DNA of 26,015 nucleotides from Synechococcales cyanobacterium 340R_concoct_173_sub (GCA_025354065.1 JANXNM010000005.1:1-26015), one strand, 5' to 3'. Numbered from the stretch's first letter, positions 6,877-16,738 are shown. Notes: generated by a model from the letters alone, not told the origin. Translations and numbers: made by a program.

Positions 6877-8277
6877 CTATCGACCAATCCCGACGTACCG
6901 GAATCCAGCCGCCTCGACCATGGCCTGATCGATGAAGTTGCGCCCATCAATCAACACAGGTATATTCATGAAGGTGGCCATCTTAGCGTAGTTCAAATTC
7001 TCGAACTCTTTCCACTCCGTCACTATCACCAGCGCATCACAACCATCAGCCAGACGCTCAGGGTCGGTTTCGACAATCACATCTGATATGCCGTGACGCA
7101 TTCCAGATTGGGAAATAATCGGGTCATAGGCTTTGACTTTTGCGCCCAGACGAGCGAGATTTTCAATCAACACCAATGATGGGGCATCGCGCAAGTCGTC
7201 AGTATCCGGCTTAAACGTTAGTCCAAGTAGACCGATCGTTTTCCCTTTTAAGATTTTCAGAACCTGTTGCAGCTTCTCGATTGTCACCATTTTCTGGCGT
7301 TCGTTGACCGAAATTGCCGCCTTCATCAACTGAGCATCATACCCGTAGTCTTCAGCCGTATGAACCAGCGCAGATACGTCTTTCGGGAAGCAGGAGCCGC
7401 CCCAGCCTAGGCCAGCATTCAAAAACTTGTTACCAATCCGGGTATCTAAACCAATGCCCTTCGCGACTTGCGTGACATCTGCCCCAACCCGATCGCAGAT
7501 GTTCGCGACTTCGTTGATAAAGCTGATTTTCGTCGCCAAAAACGCATTGGCCGCATACTTAATCATTTCCGCTGAACTGAGATCCGTCGTTACGACTGGA
7601 ACCGTTGCGGCGGATTTATCAACAGCAAACTCACGCGCAACAATAGGCGCATACAAGTCCTGCATCAATCCCTTAGCTTTGGCGCTGTTGCCCCCCAAGA
7701 CAATCCGATCGGGATTAAACGTATCGTGAACTGCCGACCCTTCCCGTAGAAATTCAGGATTGCTGATCACATCAAATTCAGGTTCCGCATGACGTTCAAG
7801 AGTCGCTGTGCCACCTGTTTTTACAGCACCTTCGGCAAGCTTCGATTTTTCAGCAAAGCCATCTAGAACAATCATGCGAACCCAGTCGCCAGAGCCGATC
7901 GGCACCGTAGACTTATTCACAATGACTTTGTAACCGCTAGTTGAATGGAGATTTTCACCAATGCCACGGGCGACGGCTTCCACATAGCGCGTATCGCTTT
8001 CACCATTAGGCAATGCGGGGGTTCCGACTGCAATAAACAAGATCTGGCCATGGTCCACACCCGCCGCCAAATCCGTCGTGAATTCCAAACGACCCGATTG
8101 AATTGCGCCCTGCATTACATCGGATAGACCAGGCTCAAAAATCGGTGATTGGCCCGACTTCATTAAGTTCACTTTTGCTTCATTGTTATCCACACAGATC
8201 ACATGATGACCAATGTGAGCTAAACAAGCCCCCGTTACCAAGCCAACGTAACCCGTTCCAATAACACAAACTTTCAT
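6877..8277 (-). CDS. ugd: UDP-glucose 6-dehydrogenase
   Basis: This enzyme oxidises UDP-glucose to UDP-glucuronate with two NAD+. The 466-residue protein starts with the Rossmann motif MKVCVIGTGYVG (Gly7, Gly9, Gly12). The catalytic cysteine is Cys296 in GWGGSCFPKD, and the C-terminal UDP-binding domain contains GLTFKPDTDDLRDAPS. I placed the start at the ATG at 8277, with AGAGGAA upstream, rather than at an in-frame ATG 30 codons earlier, because the family begins right at the Rossmann strand. It lies 92 bp downstream of uxs on the same strand and its product is the substrate of Uxs, so the two form a short UDP-xylose pathway. A GDP-mannose dehydrogenase role is less likely given that partner. 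Confidence 0.93.
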   Translation of the reverse strand: MKVCVIGTGYVGLVTGACLAHIGHHVICVDNNEAKVNLMKSGQSPIFEPGLSDVMQGAIQSGRLEFTTDLAAGVDHGQILFIAVGTPALPNGESDTRYVEAVARGIGENLHSTSGYKVIVNKSTVPIGSGDWVRMIVLDGFAEKSKLAEGAVKTGGTATLERHAEPEFDVISNPEFLREGSAVHDTFNPDRIVLGGNSAKAKGLMQDLYAPIVAREFAVDKSAATVPVVTTDLSSAEMIKYAANAFLATKISFINEVANICDRVGADVTQVAKGIGLDTRIGNKFLNAGLGWGGSCFPKDVSALVHTAEDYGYDAQLMKAAISVNERQKMVTIEKLQQVLKILKGKTIGLLGLTFKPDTDDLRDAPSLVLIENLARLGAKVKAYDPIISQSGMRHGISDVIVETDPERLADGCDALVIVTEWKEFENLNYAKMATFMNIPVLIDGRNFIDQAMVEAAGFRYVGIGR

Positions 8278-8369
8278 AGGATTTCCTCTAAATTTATGAA
8301 AACATCGTTCATAGCTAAACCGCCCTTGGTTCTCAAATAAGTGACCTGAGGGCAGAGAATTTTGCAATT

Positions 8370-9326
8370 CTATCGCAGCACAGCGGAAGCAACCACTTCA
8401 GATCCGAGGCGTTGACGGAAGTCTGCGATCGTTCGGCTGAGACCTTCTTGAAGGGGCACAGTCGGTTCCCAGTCCAGCAATTGCTGCGCTAGGGTAATGT
8501 CTGGCTGACGGCGGCGAGGATCATCCTGCGGCAATGGCTTAAATTTCAAGTCAACACTAGGATTCACCATTTCTTGAATCGTTTTAGCAAGCTGCAAGAT
8601 GGTGTATTCGCCGGGATTCCCAATGTTAACTGGGCCAACGTAATCGCAGTTCATCAAGCGAATGAAGCCTTCAATTAGATCTGACGCATAGCAGAAGCTA
8701 CGAGTCTGGGACCCATCTCCGTAGATCGTCAAAGGAATGCCTTTGAGCGCTTGAACAATTAGATTGCTCACAACGCGACCGTCGTTTTCCAACATCCGTG
8801 GACCGTAGGTATTGAAAATCCGCACAACGCGAATATCCACCTCGTTTTGACGATGGTAATCAAAGGCCAAGGTCTCGGCGACCCGTTTGCCTTCGTCGTA
8901 GCAGCTTCTGATCCCGATCGTATTTACATTACCGCGATAGCTTTCCGGCTGTGGATGCACTTCAGGGTCGCCGTACACTTCAGACGTGGAGGCGAGGAAA
9001 AAACGCGCCTTAACTCGCTTCGCTAGACCCAGCATATTCATGGTTCCTAGTACATTGGTCTTGATAGTCTTAACCGGGTTGTACTGGTAATGAACGGGAG
9101 ATGCAGGGCAGGCAAGGTGATAGATTTGATCGACTTCTAACCGAATGGGTTCAGTTATGTCATGACGAATCAAGTCAAACTTCGGGTTGCCCATCCACTG
9201 GAGAACATTTTGTTTGTTTCCAGTATAAAAGTTGTCGAGACAGATCACATCGTGACCCGCAATCATCAGTCGATCGATTAGGTGGGATCCAAGAAATCCA
9301 GCACCGCCAGTTACTAAAATTCGCAT
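8370..9326 (-). CDS. uxs: UDP-glucuronate decarboxylase (UDP-xylose synthase), SDR family
   Basis: This protein is an extended short-chain dehydrogenase/reductase that decarboxylates UDP-glucuronate to UDP-xylose using bound NAD+. The N-terminus carries the NAD-binding GGAGFLG (Gly7, Gly10, Gly13 from the ATG at 9326). The active-site Ser-Tyr-Lys set is visible in STSEVYGD and SCYDEGKR. The stretch LIRHDIT followed by [19 protein letters not shown] is typical of UXS rather than of dTDP-glucose dehydratases. The length (318 residues) is normal for bacterial UXS. A TTG three codons upstream is an alternative start. The partner ugd follows on the same strand. UDP-xylose would feed surface polysaccharides or glycans. 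Confidence 0.9.
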   Translation of the reverse strand: MRILVTGGAGFLGSHLIDRLMIAGHDVICLDNFYTGNKQNVLQWMGNPKFDLIRHDITEPIRLEVDQIYHLACPASPVHYQYNPVKTIKTNVLGTMNMLGLAKRVKARFFLASTSEVYGDPEVHPQPESYRGNVNTIGIRSCYDEGKRVAETLAFDYHRQNEVDIRVVRIFNTYGPRMLENDGRVVSNLIVQALKGIPLTIYGDGSQTRSFCYASDLIEGFIRLMNCDYVGPVNIGNPGEYTILQLAKTIQEMVNPSVDLKFKPLPQDDPRRRQPDITLAQQLLDWEPTVPLQEGLSRTIADFRQRLGSEVVASAVLR

Positions 9327-9562
9327 AGGTTTCAAGATTAGGAAGACAGATTTTGTCAGAGTATTAGGCCTGACATATTGACGATCGCACGGCCTTGTGG
9401 GCCGAGATACGACGATCTTAGAGTACCCAAATCTAATTCAGATTGAATCAAACCCTTAGTCTTCAGACTTTAACAAGAAGGAATACGGGAGCGATCTACT
9501 ATGTGATGGAGATTTATCAAATCTTCATTACCATGCCGCACCCGGTCCCTATTTTCCCATCA

Positions 9563-11380
9563 CTAGCCCTTGTCTTGTCCTAGCCGCAGCACTGCCATGA
9601 ATGCTTCTTGAGGCACATCCACGGTTCCGATTGACTTCATACGTTTCTTTCCTTTGGCTTGCTTTTGTAATAGTTTTTTCTTCCGGGAAATATCACCGCC
9701 GTAGCACTTCGCCAAGACATCTTTCCGCAGGGCCGGGATATGTTCACTAGCAATCACTTTGGAGCCGATCGCCGCTTGAATTGGTATTTTAAACTGGTGA
9801 CGGGGAATCAGTTCTTTTAGCTTTTCCGTTAACGCACGGCCCACACCATAGGCTTTGTCTCGATGAACAATAGCCGCTAATGGATCTACCGGATCACCAT
9901 TAATCAATACATCTAACCGCACCAAATTATTGACTCGATACCCCGTAACTTGATATTCCATGCTGGCGTATCCCCGCGATCGGGATTTCATCTGGTCAAA
10001 AAAGTCGGTCACAACTTCTGCCAATGGCATGTCATAGATCAGTGTCGTGCGGCCCGGAGTCAAGTATTTCATGTCCTTGAAAATGCCACGACGGTTCTGG
10101 CAAAGTTCCATTAAGGTGCCAACGTAGGCTTCTGGGGTGATCATGTCGAGTTGAACGTAGGGTTCTTCGATGTGTTCACGGTACTGGGGATCGGGCAGAT
10201 GGCTTGGGTTGTCGATGCGTAACATTTCGCCCTTAATCGTTAATACCTGATACACAACTGAAGGCGCAGTAGTGATCAAATCAAGGTCATATTCACGCTC
10301 AAGACGTTCTTGTATGATCTCCATATGCAGCAGTCCCAAGAACCCACAACGGAACCCAAACCCCATGGCACTTGAGGTCTCTGGCTCATACTTCAACGCC
10401 GCATCATTCAAGCTCAACTTATCCAGCGCATCGCGTAATTCGGGAAACTGGTCCGCATCCGTTGGGAACAGGCCGCAGAAAACCATGGGCGTGGCTTCGA
10501 CATAGCCAGGGAATGGCTCATCGGCAGGATTATTCGCCAACGTAATGGTGTCACCCACTCGCGCATCCCCCACGGCCTTGATTGACGCGGCCAGATAGCC
10601 CACTTCTCCGGCATGAAGACTTTCGACCTTGATTTGGTTGGGTGCGAGGATGCCGACTTCATCAATGACGTATTCTTTTTCGGAGGCCATAAAGCGCACT
10701 TTATCCCCCACATTTAAGATCCCGTCCATGATGCGGAAGTAAACAACCACTCCACGATAGGCATCGTAATAACTATCAAACACCAGTGCCCGCAACGGTT
10801 TGTCTACAGTGTCAGCGGGAGGCGGAACTTTCTGGACGATGCGCTCTAGGATTTCTGGGATGCCGATGCCTGACTTCGCCGATGCCCGAATTGCATCGCT
10901 ACAATCGAGACCCACGATTTCTTCAACTTCACCGCTCACCCGATCGGGATCCGCTCCGGGCAAGTCAATCTTGTTCAGAATTGGAATAATTTCTAAGTTG
11001 TTTTCCATCGCCAAATAGACATTGGCTAAAGTTTGCGCTTCTACCCCTTGGGATGCATCCACCACCAAGAGCGCTCCTTCACAGGCAGCCAGCGATCGGG
11101 ACACTTCGTAGGTGAAGTCAACATGTCCCGGCGTGTCAATTAAATTCAAGACATATTTCTGACCGTCTTTGGCCGTGTAGTCCATCCGTGCGGCTTGGAG
11201 TTTGATGGTGATTCCCCGCTCACGCTCTAGGTCCATATTATCCAGCACCTGAGCTTTCATATCCCGATCGCCTATTGTTCCAGTGGCTTGTAGGAGCCGA
11301 TCGGCTAGGGTCGATTTACCGTGGTCAATGTGGGCAATGATGGAAAAATTACGAATGCGGCTGACGGGTACGTCGGTCAT
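9563..11380 (-). CDS. lepA: Elongation factor 4 (LepA), ribosome back-translocase GTPase
   Basis: LepA is a ribosome-binding GTPase related to EF-G that helps initiation and rescues mistranslocated ribosomes. The 605-residue length is normal. The G1 loop is AHIDHGKS (16-23), with RGITIK (switch I), DTPGH (G3) and NKID (G4) all in place. The C-terminal LepA-specific domain ends in the conserved basic stretch [20 protein letters not shown] followed by [12 protein letters not shown]. Positions 9336-9562, between this gene and uxs, hold no gene. Confidence 0.97.
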   Translation of the reverse strand: MTDVPVSRIRNFSIIAHIDHGKSTLADRLLQATGTIGDRDMKAQVLDNMDLERERGITIKLQAARMDYTAKDGQKYVLNLIDTPGHVDFTYEVSRSLAACEGALLVVDASQGVEAQTLANVYLAMENNLEIIPILNKIDLPGADPDRVSGEVEEIVGLDCSDAIRASAKSGIGIPEILERIVQKVPPPADTVDKPLRALVFDSYYDAYRGVVVYFRIMDGILNVGDKVRFMASEKEYVIDEVGILAPNQIKVESLHAGEVGYLAASIKAVGDARVGDTITLANNPADEPFPGYVEATPMVFCGLFPTDADQFPELRDALDKLSLNDAALKYEPETSSAMGFGFRCGFLGLLHMEIIQERLEREYDLDLITTAPSVVYQVLTIKGEMLRIDNPSHLPDPQYREHIEEPYVQLDMITPEAYVGTLMELCQNRRGIFKDMKYLTPGRTTLIYDMPLAEVVTDFFDQMKSRSRGYASMEYQVTGYRVNNLVRLDVLINGDPVDPLAAIVHRDKAYGVGRALTEKLKELIPRHQFKIPIQAAIGSKVIASEHIPALRKDVLAKCYGGDISRKKKLLQKQAKGKKRMKSIGTVDVPQEAFMAVLRLGQDKG

Positions 11381-11605
11381 GGGGGTTCAATACGCTCTCT
11401 ATCTGAAGAATTTGCAGAGGTCACCAGTATTGTAATGCCTTCCCGCGATGAGACAATGGATACGTGTTAGATAGTCATCACAAAGAAGCTGTACTGGTCA
11501 ACGTTTACTTGTAAAAAAAGATTGATAAAAATGTGCATTTTGCGTCCTGAATTGGCAAACTAAGCAAACCCTAACTCGTCTATCCTTGTTGACCCGGAAT
11601 TTCCC

Positions 11606-13453
11606 ATGATGCCTTCCCTCCCTCCATCTCACGGCGGTCCTGTAAACTCTGAAGCCAATCCCAAATCCAATCCCAAATCCAATATCAAATCCAGTGCCAA
11701 TTCCCCAACCAGCGACCCGAAAAATCAACCGTCGATGATGGAAAAATACATTTCTTCGGTGACAAATCTATGGTTTAGCCATGGGGTCTCGGGCGAATTT
11801 CTATCGTTTTACAGTGATGATGTCGTAGGTCTTAACCAGCAGGTTAATCAAATTGTCGGTCAACGGGAACATGCGCTGTTTCGTCCAGTCAATTTCCCGG
11901 CCTATCAGCAAGTCCTCGATCGGATAGTGCAAACTCGGCAAGTAGAGCAATTGGAGTGGCCGTTTTGGTGGAATGGGTCACAGGTGAAGACCCAAGTTAT
12001 GATGAATCCAATCGTGCTACCGAATGACGAAGTACAGAGTATTTTTGTGCAGGGCCAAGGCCAATTCCAGGCATTGTTGGCCGTTTCCTCGGGGCTAAAT
12101 GTGGCCGATCGCTATCATCTTCTCTTAGCTCCAATTTCTTGGAACATTCGTCGCACGTTAGACTTGAAGACGATTTGGCAGCAGACGATGGATGGCTTAA
12201 GCAAAATATTGATTATCGATCGCTGCTCAATTTATTCTCTAGACGAGCCAGCGGGCAAAGTAACCATTGAGGCTGAATTTTGTAGTGGGGATCAGGAAAG
12301 CTGGCAGGGGCGCGATGAAATTTTAGAAGATCAGCCGACTTTACGTGCTGCTCTCAAGCGTCTTCGGCCATCACCTTTACTGGATGAGCCATATCCTGTT
12401 ATTGAGTTGGATGAGAAAGATGACGATCGGTGTGTGATGACGGATGTCATGGAAATCAATGGCATAACTTACACCCGTATGGTGGTCGCAACGGGCTATC
12501 AAGATGAGGTGAATGCCTTAATTGTACTGTGGCGAGTTGGGCGAGGGGACTTGGGTTGGGATGATTCGGAATTAGATTTTCTAGAAGAACTCGCGGACCA
12601 AGTGGGTACGGCCATTGCCCATGCTGAATTATTTAATAAATCTGAACAACTCAACAAGACATTAGTTCGCAAACAAGAAGCTCTAGAAGATGCCATCAAT
12701 CAAGCAGAGGAAGCTTCCCGGCTGAAGAGTGAGTTTCTTGCGAATATGTCCCATGAACTGCGGACGCCATTGAACGGCATGATGGGCTGCCTAAAGTTGA
12801 TTTTGGATGGGATGATGGATGATCCTGAGGAACAGCAAGAGTATTTGGAGGATTCTTTTAAGTCGGCGGAGCATTTGCTGGATATTATCAATGATGTTTT
12901 AGATTTGGCGAAGATTGAGGCGGGTAAGGGACAGATTGATTTAAGTCCGGTGAATTTGGTGGAAGTGTTGGAGAACTTGCAGCGATCCCAGTCAAATTCG
13001 GCGAATTCTAGAAATTTGACCTTTGAGATTCAGATGCCGAAGACACGGGATGCGGTGATTTTGTACAGTAATTACAAATGCTTGTATCAGGTACTTTTGA
13101 ATTTGGTGGGGAATGCAATTAAGTTCACCCATGAAGGCGGACTAACCATTACAACTGAATTTATTCGCCGCAAGGTAACGGTGCAAAATCAGGATTGTCC
13201 CGGCATGATGATGGTGCGGGTGGCGGATACGGGGATTGGAGTTTCGTTGGAAAAACAAGATCGGCTGTTCCAATCCTTTAGTCAGATTGATGGTTCTACG
13301 ACCAGGCGTTATGGGGGGACAGGGTTGGGGTTAGCAATTTCTCAGACGATGGTCATTGCTATGGGCGGCGAAGTTAATTTTTATAGTATGGGCGAAGGAT
13401 TGGGTTCAACGGTGACGTTTACGATTCCACTATTTCAGGAGCCGATCGTATAG
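11606..13453 (+). CDS. GAF-domain sensor histidine kinase
   Basis: This 615-residue soluble histidine kinase has no transmembrane helix. The first 43 residues are low-complexity (NPKS repeats encoded by three 12-bp units). A PAS-like region covers about 45-150, a GAF sensor domain about 185-340 and a coiled coil about 340-375. HisKA follows, with the phospho-acceptor His383 in NMSHELRTPLNG. The HATPase_c domain contains the N box LLNLVGNAIKFT, G1 VADTGIGV and G2 YGGTGLGLAIS. All catalytic motifs are intact. No response regulator lies nearby, so it is an orphan kinase; its signal is unknown. The start is uncertain, because an ATG at about residue 44 (MMEKY) would remove the repeat region. Confidence 0.9.
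   Translation: MMPSLPPSHGGPVNSEANPKSNPKSNIKSSANSPTSDPKNQPSMMEKYISSVTNLWFSHGVSGEFLSFYSDDVVGLNQQVNQIVGQREHALFRPVNFPAYQQVLDRIVQTRQVEQLEWPFWWNGSQVKTQVMMNPIVLPNDEVQSIFVQGQGQFQALLAVSSGLNVADRYHLLLAPISWNIRRTLDLKTIWQQTMDGLSKILIIDRCSIYSLDEPAGKVTIEAEFCSGDQESWQGRDEILEDQPTLRAALKRLRPSPLLDEPYPVIELDEKDDDRCVMTDVMEINGITYTRMVVATGYQDEVNALIVLWRVGRGDLGWDDSELDFLEELADQVGTAIAHAELFNKSEQLNKTLVRKQEALEDAINQAEEASRLKSEFLANMSHELRTPLNGMMGCLKLILDGMMDDPEEQQEYLEDSFKSAEHLLDIINDVLDLAKIEAGKGQIDLSPVNLVEVLENLQRSQSNSANSRNLTFEIQMPKTRDAVILYSNYKCLYQVLLNLVGNAIKFTHEGGLTITTEFIRRKVTVQNQDCPGMMMVRVADTGIGVSLEKQDRLFQSFSQIDGSTTRRYGGTGLGLAISQTMVIAMGGEVNFYSMGEGLGSTVTFTIPLFQEPIV
11657..11692 (+). repeat. 12-bp tandem repeat (x3) inside the kinase N-terminus
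   Basis: Three consecutive units of aatcccaaatcc (the third with two changes) encode NPKSNPKSNIKS. The unit is a multiple of three, so copy-number change would keep the frame. Confidence 0.85.
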
Positions 13454-13513
13454 TCGCTAAAATTATGCTGAAATTATTTATATATTAAAAAGCTGTCCAA
13501 AACATCTACCATA

Positions 13514-14281
13514 CTAAAATCGATTCTTGCGCGATCGTATTTCCGTGTAGGTTTCCACATCACCTACAGTCCCAAGCCGCGATCGAATCACTTTTGAATC
13601 CCATCTCAAAAATGGATTGGTGCGTTTTTCAAATCCCATTTCTGTTGGAATTGTTGGTTGCAATGCCGATCGGAGTTTTTGAACCTCAACCATTCGGGAT
13701 TGCAATTCTAAGTTGTTGGGATCAATTGTTAAGGCAAAGGTCAAATTATCATAGGTATACTCATGGGCACACCAGATTTTAGTGTTATCGGGGAGCGATC
13801 GTAATTTAGTTAAAGACTGCTGCATTTGCTCATGAGTACAATCTTTAACCCGGCCCGAACCTGCTGAAAAAATTACATCCCCACAAAACAAATCAGCGGA
13901 TTCTGGAAAATAATACGCAATATGACCGTGACGATGGCCTGGAACGGACAATACGTGAGCAATGGATGCGCCAACTGTAACCCGATCGCCATCATTCAAA
14001 AACACCGTTTGTCCTGGAATTCGCCCATGATCGATCGCACTACCATAGACTGGAATCCCTGGATACGCCGCCAGCAGTTCGCGATTACCCCCCACATGGT
14101 CGCCGTCATAATGGGTATTTAGAATCATCGAAAGTGAAAGATTGCGCGATCGTAAAAAATCTAATACTACGCCCGCATCGCCCGCATCAACAACCGAGAC
14201 CTGCTCACCATCTACCAAAATAAAAATATAGTTATCCGACAACGCGGGCAAACAGTAAACTTGTAGGGTCGAAGAGGGCAT
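13514..14281 (-). CDS. gloB: Hydroxyacylglutathione hydrolase-like protein (glyoxalase II) with altered metal motif
   Basis: This 255-residue metallo-beta-lactamase-fold protein matches glyoxalase II, which hydrolyses S-lactoylglutathione to lactate and glutathione. Supporting features are LPALSDNYIF at the N-terminus, the metal-binding region 57-65, VPGHRHGHI, LFCGD, the AHEYTYDNL glutathione-binding stretch, KRTNPFLRWD, and a basic C-terminus (RSRKNRF). The usual THHHXDH motif reads THYDGDH here, so the second His ligand of HxHxDH is Asp59, while His57, Asp61 and His62 remain. The usual GGCGR loop is AGSGR. It may use a different metal set, have reduced activity, or have another thioester substrate. 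It converges on the upstream kinase gene. Confidence 0.8.
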   Translation of the reverse strand: MPSSTLQVYCLPALSDNYIFILVDGEQVSVVDAGDAGVVLDFLRSRNLSLSMILNTHYDGDHVGGNRELLAAYPGIPVYGSAIDHGRIPGQTVFLNDGDRVTVGASIAHVLSVPGHRHGHIAYYFPESADLFCGDVIFSAGSGRVKDCTHEQMQQSLTKLRSLPDNTKIWCAHEYTYDNLTFALTIDPNNLELQSRMVEVQKLRSALQPTIPTEMGFEKRTNPFLRWDSKVIRSRLGTVGDVETYTEIRSRKNRF

Positions 14282-14331
14282 GATTAAAAAAGGGGGATAG
14301 TGGGAAATTATTAATCGAAACTGTCGTCGTT

Positions 14332-14376
14332 TTCTTAGACAAATTAGACTTCTTAGACTTCTTAGACAAATTAAAC
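14332..14376 (+). repeat. 9-bp tandem repeat (five units)
   Basis: Five consecutive 9-mers alternate between ttcttagac and aaattaRac. They lie in the gap between the gloB start and the small ORF at 14481. Confidence 0.75.
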
Positions 14377-14480
14377 AACACTGTCGATTATTAAAGCGTA
14401 ACGCAAAAATGAGTGGTTATTTTTCGAGTGAGGTTTGAGAGTACGACAGATTATTAGGTATATCAAATAGGATTTAAGAA

Positions 14481-14702
14481 ATGGCGCATCTACGACATAA
14501 AAACCAAATTCCGATCGCCGACCAGCTTGTAAAAATCAAACTAATCCAAGTCATCTCACCGGAATTCTACCGCCAAATTACCACTAACCTCCTATCCTCA
14601 AAATCGCTTCCTCCTGCGACTCGTCAACAAATGATAATTATACTCGACGAGATTAAACTTGGAATCATTAAGATCATTACAGACTATCCAAAGTTGAAAT
14701 AA
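14481..14702 (+). CDS. Small protein of unknown function (73 aa)
   Basis: This 73-residue ORF has an ATG but only a weak ribosome-binding site. The protein is basic and largely helical in character, with a hydrophobic C-terminal half (MIIILDEIKLGIIKIITDY). I recognise no family. It stands alone between gloB and the tandem repeat before the glycosyltransferase, and it could be a spurious ORF. Confidence 0.4.
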   Translation: MAHLRHKNQIPIADQLVKIKLIQVISPEFYRQITTNLLSSKSLPPATRQQMIIILDEIKLGIIKIITDYPKLK

Positions 14703-14728
14703 TTTTAATGATCAAACTCTGAGATTAG

Positions 14729-14826
14729 ACATCCAATATTCAACATCCAATATTCAACATCTAATATTCAACATCTAATATTCAACATCTAATATTCAAC
14801 ATCTAATATTCAACATCTAACATTCA
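14729..14826 (+). repeat. 14-bp tandem repeat, seven units
   Basis: Seven head-to-tail units of acatcYaatattca fill 98 bp. The first two have C at position 6 and the next four are identical with T; the seventh has one change. The array ends 13 bp before the ATG of the glycosyltransferase, so it occupies its 5' untranslated or promoter region. Confidence 0.95.
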
Positions 14827-14839
14827 AATTTGATTCATC

Positions 14840-16012
14840 ATGTCTAAGGTTTCTCTTATTGTCAGTGATCTATCCAGTGGCGGCACCGTGCGCGCCTATT
14901 TATTGGCATTGGTATTACTGGAAATTGGATACGATGTAGAAGTGGTAGGATTTCAGTCTGGTCCGGCCTTGTATGCAGAACCACCCGAAAAAGTAGTAGT
15001 CCGATCGGTTCCCGGTGGAATATTACCAGGGATTTTATTGAGAGTGCCTGAAGTATTACGACTGTTAGATGGCGATTATATCTATGCTGTCAAACCCAAG
15101 CCAACAAGTTTCGGCATTGGACTACTGCGTCGTTGGCAAACAAAAAAGCCATTGCTATTAGATATGGATGATTGGGAATTGAGTTGGTGCGGCGGTGATG
15201 ATTGGAGGTATGAACCCATTAGTATTAAACAGCGCTATCGAGATATTTTTAAACCCAATGGACAACTGCGGGAACTAGGCCATCCATTGTATGTAAAATG
15301 GTTGGAAAAATGGGTCGATCGGGTTGATGGGCTGACGGTGGATACAACGTTTTTACAAAAGCGCTTTGGTGGCGTGTATTTGCCCAATGGTAAAGAGACA
15401 GGGCTATTTAATCCAGACCTTTATAATCCAGAACAAATCCGATCGCAATTGGGATTGTCTAACTATCGGATATTAATGTTTCCTGGTGCGCCCCGTCCAC
15501 ACAAGGGCGTTGAAGATGTATTAGACGCTCTGGAATTATTGAATCAAGATGATTTACGACTTGTGATCATTGGCGGTAGTCCCTATGATGACTATGACGA
15601 TCGGTTAAAAGAACGCTATGGTAAATGGATTATTCAATTGCCTCGATCGCCTGTCGAGAAAATGCCTGAACTTGTTGCCGCTGCCCATATTTTAGTGGTG
15701 CCCCAGCGCAATACATTAACCGCTATTGCACAGTTTCCGCTTAAGCTCAGCGATGGCATGGCAATGGCAAAACCGATTTTGTCTACTACTGTCGGCGACA
15801 TTCCCGAAATTCTGCGGGATACTGGTTACTTAGTTGAGCCACAAAACCCGCCGCAAATTGCTAAAATGATTACTGAAATATTTGCAAATTGGGATCTCGC
15901 AGAATTCAAAGGGAAACAAGCCCGCGATCGATGTTTGGAATGTTATGGCACAAAAGCAATGTCAAAAATTCTAATTAGTGTATTTGAAACGTTGAGACCA
16001 CGAGATGATTGA
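14840..16012 (+). CDS. GT4-type (GT-B fold) glycosyltransferase
   Basis: This 390-residue protein has the layout of GT-B retaining glycosyltransferases. The N-terminal acceptor domain begins with a Gly-rich loop (VSDLSSGGTVRAYLLALVLLEIGYDVEVVG). The C-terminal donor domain contains FPGAPRPHKGVEDVLDAL, LRLVIIGG, an FPLKLSDGMAMAKPIL stretch in place of the family's E-X7-E region, and a closing GYLVEP segment. It probably adds a sugar to a lipid- or polysaccharide-linked acceptor in the cytoplasm. It is a single gene, so no pathway can be assigned. No Shine-Dalgarno sequence is visible, because the space before the ATG is taken up by the 14-bp repeat array. Confidence 0.85.
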   Translation: MSKVSLIVSDLSSGGTVRAYLLALVLLEIGYDVEVVGFQSGPALYAEPPEKVVVRSVPGGILPGILLRVPEVLRLLDGDYIYAVKPKPTSFGIGLLRRWQTKKPLLLDMDDWELSWCGGDDWRYEPISIKQRYRDIFKPNGQLRELGHPLYVKWLEKWVDRVDGLTVDTTFLQKRFGGVYLPNGKETGLFNPDLYNPEQIRSQLGLSNYRILMFPGAPRPHKGVEDVLDALELLNQDDLRLVIIGGSPYDDYDDRLKERYGKWIIQLPRSPVEKMPELVAAAHILVVPQRNTLTAIAQFPLKLSDGMAMAKPILSTTVGDIPEILRDTGYLVEPQNPPQIAKMITEIFANWDLAEFKGKQARDRCLECYGTKAMSKILISVFETLRPRDD

Positions 16013-16075
16013 TCTTGATAAAGGCACTAGAAGCGTTAGAATAAATCTGTGTCAAAATTCTATGAGGTGGACTTG

Positions 16076-16738
16076 ATGATCGCTATAGACACACGAACCA
16101 TCACACAAGCCATTCTTAATCAATGGAGTCCTGTATCTTGGGATGAGTTTTTATGCTTAGTCGATGAACCAACCAATAATGGGCTTAAAGGCTATTACTA
16201 CAATGGAAGGATGCGTCTAGAATCAATGTCTACAGGCTCTGACCATTCTAATGATCATCACATTCTAATTTTTCTAATTTCACTTTTTGCTACATTACAA
16301 GGCATTCCCCTTCGCGGTAAAGACGCTTGCTCTTACCGTAAAACCGGGATAAGTGAATTTCAACCAGATGCCTCATACTACCTTGGCGATCGCGTTGATG
16401 CTGTACCTCGTGGAGTTCGGGTGATTGATTTAGATTTATACCCATTACCCGATTTAGTCATTGAAATTTCGGATACGTCACTTTCAGATGACCAAGGCCA
16501 AAAGCGATTGCAATACGAGGACTTAAAGATCGCAGAATATTGGATTTTAGATGTACAAAATTCCCGTCTCTTAGCATTTGCCATTACAGAAGACCACGGT
16601 AGTCGGCAGATTCGGAAATCATTAGTATTACCCAATTTAGATTTAGATTTAATCCAAGAAGCGCTACAACGGAGTCGATCGCAGGACCAATCGACGATCG
16701 GCGCATGGTGGATTGCCCAGTTAGCAGCGAAGTCGTAA
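16076..16738 (+). CDS. Uma2 family (DUF820) PD-(D/E)XK nuclease-fold protein
   Basis: This 220-residue protein matches the Uma2 family, a restriction-endonuclease-like fold that is greatly expanded in cyanobacteria and has no settled role. Visible hallmarks are the N-terminal SWDEFLCLVDEP and YYYNGRMRLESM, the EFQPDASYYLG catalytic strand with its Asp, and DLVIEISDTSLSDDQGQKRLQYEDLKIAEYWILDV with the expected E, S and Lys positions. I chose the ATG at 16076, with GAGGTGG 5 nt upstream, over a GTG nine codons earlier. Confidence 0.88.
   Translation: MIAIDTRTITQAILNQWSPVSWDEFLCLVDEPTNNGLKGYYYNGRMRLESMSTGSDHSNDHHILIFLISLFATLQGIPLRGKDACSYRKTGISEFQPDASYYLGDRVDAVPRGVRVIDLDLYPLPDLVIEISDTSLSDDQGQKRLQYEDLKIAEYWILDVQNSRLLAFAITEDHGSRQIRKSLVLPNLDLDLIQEALQRSRSQDQSTIGAWWIAQLAAKS

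Noticed and set aside
9385..9405. CGGCC/GGCCG hairpin between uxs and lepA as a terminator or riboswitch
   Set aside because: The stem is only 5 bp with no T-run, and no conserved riboswitch parts are visible.
11498..11728. Minus-strand ORF with Gly-Ile-Gly-Phe repeats
   Set aside because: The repeats are the antisense reading of the 12-bp minisatellite in the kinase N-terminus.
14729..14826. The 14-bp array as a CRISPR
   Set aside because: Units are head to tail with no spacers, and no cas gene is present.
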